DNA of 8,399 nucleotides from G020354785 sp964521285 (GTDB taxonomy: Bacteria > Bacteroidota > Bacteroidia > Bacteroidales > UBA10428), in the NCBI GenBank assembly GCA_964521285.1, contig CAZFQS010000057.1:1-8399 (forward strand), in the 5' to 3' direction. Below the pieces are notes generated by a model, which saw only the letters and a program-made list of their open reading frames with translations, made no database searches and had not been told where the DNA came from. Position numbers and translations under genes: made by a program. Positions 6,166 to 8,399 of the stretch are shown here, piece after piece; position 1 is the stretch's first letter, and each line of letters opens with the position of its first letter.

Positions 6166-8399
6166 CTAGCGAACGATATGTGATGAATAATTTTGGTAAT
6201 GAATGTTAAAAATATTTTCTGCTTTTATAGCAATCTCATCTTGCTTATATAATTGCGACGTTATTACTAAATTCCTCATAATCTGTAGGTTATACTGAAT
6301 CTCGTTGCTGATATTACGTATATAATTATCATCCTGGCCCAGGTAATAAGTAAGGTAATCATCACATATCTGTAAATATTTCTCAATTATGAGATTTGCC
6401 TTGTCGTATTCTTTACATTTATAATAACTTTCAGCAATAGCAATCATAAACATGTCGTATGGAATATTTTCATGAGGGGTGAGTTCAACACATTTATCGA
6501 GAACTTCAATAGCTTTATCTGTTTTGCCTTCTTTGATTAGTTCGTTAGCCAGACGTGTAAACCGGTGCCTTAATCTTATGATAGAAAAAGTTCTTACATG
6601 GTAATTGTCAAAATATACATCAGTATTATCTATACCGGTCCATTTAAACCGGTTCATTAAATTATCATACAGTATTTCTGCATCTATTCTGCCAAGGCTT
6701 ATCCTGTCCTCGGGGGTCGTCTTGATGGGAACCAGTCTGTAAGCCAATCCTTCAAGCTGCAAATAGTTTTCCAGATTAAGCATTCCCTCATGTCCTGTTG
6801 AAACATAATAAATAGGACGTTCCCAGTTATTATTTGCAAGAATATCCAATACTATTAATTCACTTTTTCCGAGGTATCTGTTACTTATAGTCCAGTCAAT
6901 CGATTTTTCAATTTTATCTGCATTTTCAGGACTAACTGTACCATTTGAAATAACCTTAGCTGAATCAACAGGCAAACTGAATTTTCGGGTCGGGATATAA
7001 TCATACCTTTCTCCTGAACTTGTTTGGAGCTTAGTTTTAATTAAATCACTTTCTACAAATTGCATTATATTTTTTATATCTATGAATTCGTTTATTCTAT
7101 CGTTTATATAAACGACATCGCGGGTACCCATTCTGTATTTATCACTTGGCAGTGTTACTGGGAGAGGTTCCGATTCATATGCTTTCAATTTCATTTGATC
7201 AATATACCAGTCCATATTCAGAAGCATTAGATTAACGATCCTTACATCTGTCCTTATTCCCTCTACTTCCTGCGCATACCATAAAGGGAAGGTATCATTG
7301 TCTCCATTTGTAAATAATAGGGCATTAGGGGCACAGGAATTAAGATAATTGTATGCAATATCTCTGGCAGTATACCTATTGGAGCGATCGTGGTCATCCC
7401 AGTTTTGCGAGGCCATTATACCCGGTACAACAAGAAGGCATACGGCAATTACTGCAATGCTAATAATGTTAAATCGAAAATTTTTATTTACTGAATTTAT
7501 TATTCCCAATACTCCCAGGCCTATCCATATAGCAAATGCATAAAATGAGCCGGCATATGCATAATCTCTTTCTCTTGGTTGATTTGGAGTCTGGTTAAGG
7601 TAAAAAACAATTGCAATTCCTGTTAATACAAATAGTAGGGTTACTACCCAAAAGTTTTTTACATCTTTCTGAAGCTGATATATTAATCCGAATAAACCTA
7701 AAAGGAAAGGCAAGAAATAGTATTTATTTCTGGAAGGCTTGTTTTTAATATCTTCAGGCATATTCTTATAGGAGCCGACTATTGCTTTGTCTATGAAAGA
7801 AATTCCACTAATCCAGTTACCGTTTAAAACATCCCCGAATCCCTGAGTGTCATTTTGTCTTCCGGCAAAATTCCACATAAAATATCTGATATACATGTGG
7901 CCAATCTGATATTTGAGAAAAAATTTAAGGTTCTGTCCAAAAGTTGGAGGTTCTTTAGGTATTGTTTTATTATAGACAATATTACCATTGCGATCTCTTA
8001 CTATATTACCATTTGAGTCCCTTCTGGATTCATATAAATCACTCTCTTTAATGCCGCCCCATTTGATATAAATATCAACATGGTCACTGCTGGGACTATA
8101 CATTCTGGGGAATAATGTTATGAATTCTTTATCATATGTATACTTTGTTCTGTAATTAGTTATTTCATATTTCCCATTTATTTGTGTATAGGTTGGTTCG
8201 CCTTTTTTTGTTCCTGTTGGAGGCGCATTAAAATATTGTCCTCTTAACAGAGGTCTGTCACCGTATTGTTCCCTGTTAAGATAGGGCAATAAAGAAAAAA
8301 CATGTTCAGGATTGTTTTCATCCATAGGGGGATTAGAAAGAGCGCGAATAATTATAATAGTATATGATGAATATCCAATAAGAATTACTGTGAAACATA
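6166..8399 (-). CDS. DUF2723 (TMEM260/GT117-like) membrane protein with C-terminal TPR-like region, 5'-partial
   Basis: Large inner-membrane protein of a family widespread in Bacteroidota and related to TMEM260-type O-mannosyltransferases; a glycosyltransfer role is an inference from family. The frame stays open through the right edge (8399): 24 codons precede the Met at 8325 and read into a hydrophobic IGYSSYTIIIIR segment followed by NPPMDENNP, so that Met is internal and the N-terminal membrane domain is missing. Counted from Met8325, likely membrane helices are about 202-219, 225-243, 260-277 and 285-303. Family-typical motifs include NREQYGDRPLL (17-27), NQPRERDYAYAGSFY (248-262) and FTNGDNDTFPLWYAQEVEG (338-356), a likely extracytoplasmic part. 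Two helix pairs at about 590-660 resemble TPR repeats. It ends in TAG, 57 bases from the convergent polyprenyl synthase gene, with no convincing terminator between. Confidence 0.92.
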   Translation of the reverse strand, partial: CFTVILIGYSSYTIIIIRALSNPPMDENNPEHVFSLLPYLNREQYGDRPLLRGQYFNAPPTGTKKGEPTYTQINGKYEITNYRTKYTYDKEFITLFPRMYSPSSDHVDIYIKWGGIKESDLYESRRDSNGNIVRDRNGNIVYNKTIPKEPPTFGQNLKFFLKYQIGHMYIRYFMWNFAGRQNDTQGFGDVLNGNWISGISFIDKAIVGSYKNMPEDIKNKPSRNKYYFLPFLLGLFGLIYQLQKDVKNFWVVTLLFVLTGIAIVFYLNQTPNQPRERDYAYAGSFYAFAIWIGLGVLGIINSVNKNFRFNIISIAVIAVCLLVVPGIMASQNWDDHDRSNRYTARDIAYNYLNSCAPNALLFTNGDNDTFPLWYAQEVEGIRTDVRIVNLMLLNMDWYIDQMKLKAYESEPLPVTLPSDKYRMGTRDVVYINDRINEFIDIKNIMQFVESDLIKTKLQTSSGERYDYIPTRKFSLPVDSAKVISNGTVSPENADKIEKSIDWTISNRYLGKSELIVLDILANNNWERPIYYVSTGHEGMLNLENYLQLEGLAYRLVPIKTTPEDRISLGRIDAEILYDNLMNRFKWTGIDNTDVYFDNYHVRTFSIIRLRHRFTRLANELIKEGKTDKAIEVLDKCVELTPHENIPYDMFMIAIAESYYKCKEYDKANLIIEKYLQICDDYLTYYLGQDDNYIRNISNEIQYNLQIMRNLVITSQLYKQDEIAIKAENIFNIHYQNYSSHIVR
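7972..8019 (-). repeat. In-frame tandem octapeptide duplication inside the DUF2723 protein
   Basis: Residues 103-118 (counted from Met8325) are two adjacent copies of a D-x-NGNIV-x unit, DSNGNIVR then DRNGNIVY. At DNA level this is two 24-base units with synonymous differences, so the duplication is not very recent. It lies in a hydrophilic segment just before the conserved PPTFGQNLKFF stretch and is probably a surface loop, where length change is tolerated. Confidence 0.7.

Overview
This AT-rich window looks like a chromosomal segment from a member of the Bacteroidota. The evidence is a TlpA-type thioredoxin protein with a DUF4369-like N-terminus, a large DUF2723 (TMEM260/GT117-like) membrane protein, start codons without clear Shine-Dalgarno sequences, and a TTG / TAnnTTTG-type promoter in the one divergent intergenic region. 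These assignments come from reading motifs by eye; no database search was run. No tRNA, rRNA, CRISPR array or defence system is visible, and I do not see an undescribed multi-gene system.

Left end (1-1269): the 3' part of a group II intron in the + orientation. It holds the reverse transcriptase/maturase ORF, open at the left edge, followed by a foldable domain V (1199-1230) and domain VI with a bulged adenosine (A1263). The intron probably ends near base 1269. The RT frame is interrupted by a TGA at 1081-1083, where relatives have the second Trp of a conserved C-terminal Trp-Trp motif. The remaining tail is still readable in frame up to 1176. The element has clearly higher GC than the genes around it.

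Middle (1303-4846): a PfkB-family sugar/nucleoside kinase (+) starts 33 bases after the predicted intron end. It is convergent, with only 7 bases between stop codons, with a - strand pair made of an exported thioredoxin-fold protein and, 9 bases downstream of it, carA (small subunit of carbamoyl-phosphate synthase). That pair is probably cotranscribed.

Right part (4847-8399): a 287-base very AT-rich divergent intergenic region carries a candidate Bacteroidota promoter for a trans-polyprenyl diphosphate synthase (+). That gene converges on a long - strand DUF2723-family membrane protein with a C-terminal TPR-like region, open at the right edge. The host genes are mostly unrelated housekeeping and envelope functions: nucleoside or sugar phosphorylation, pyrimidine/arginine precursor synthesis, envelope redox, isoprenoid chain synthesis and probable glycosyl transfer. 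The most notable part is the apparently decaying group II intron in the leader of the kinase gene.
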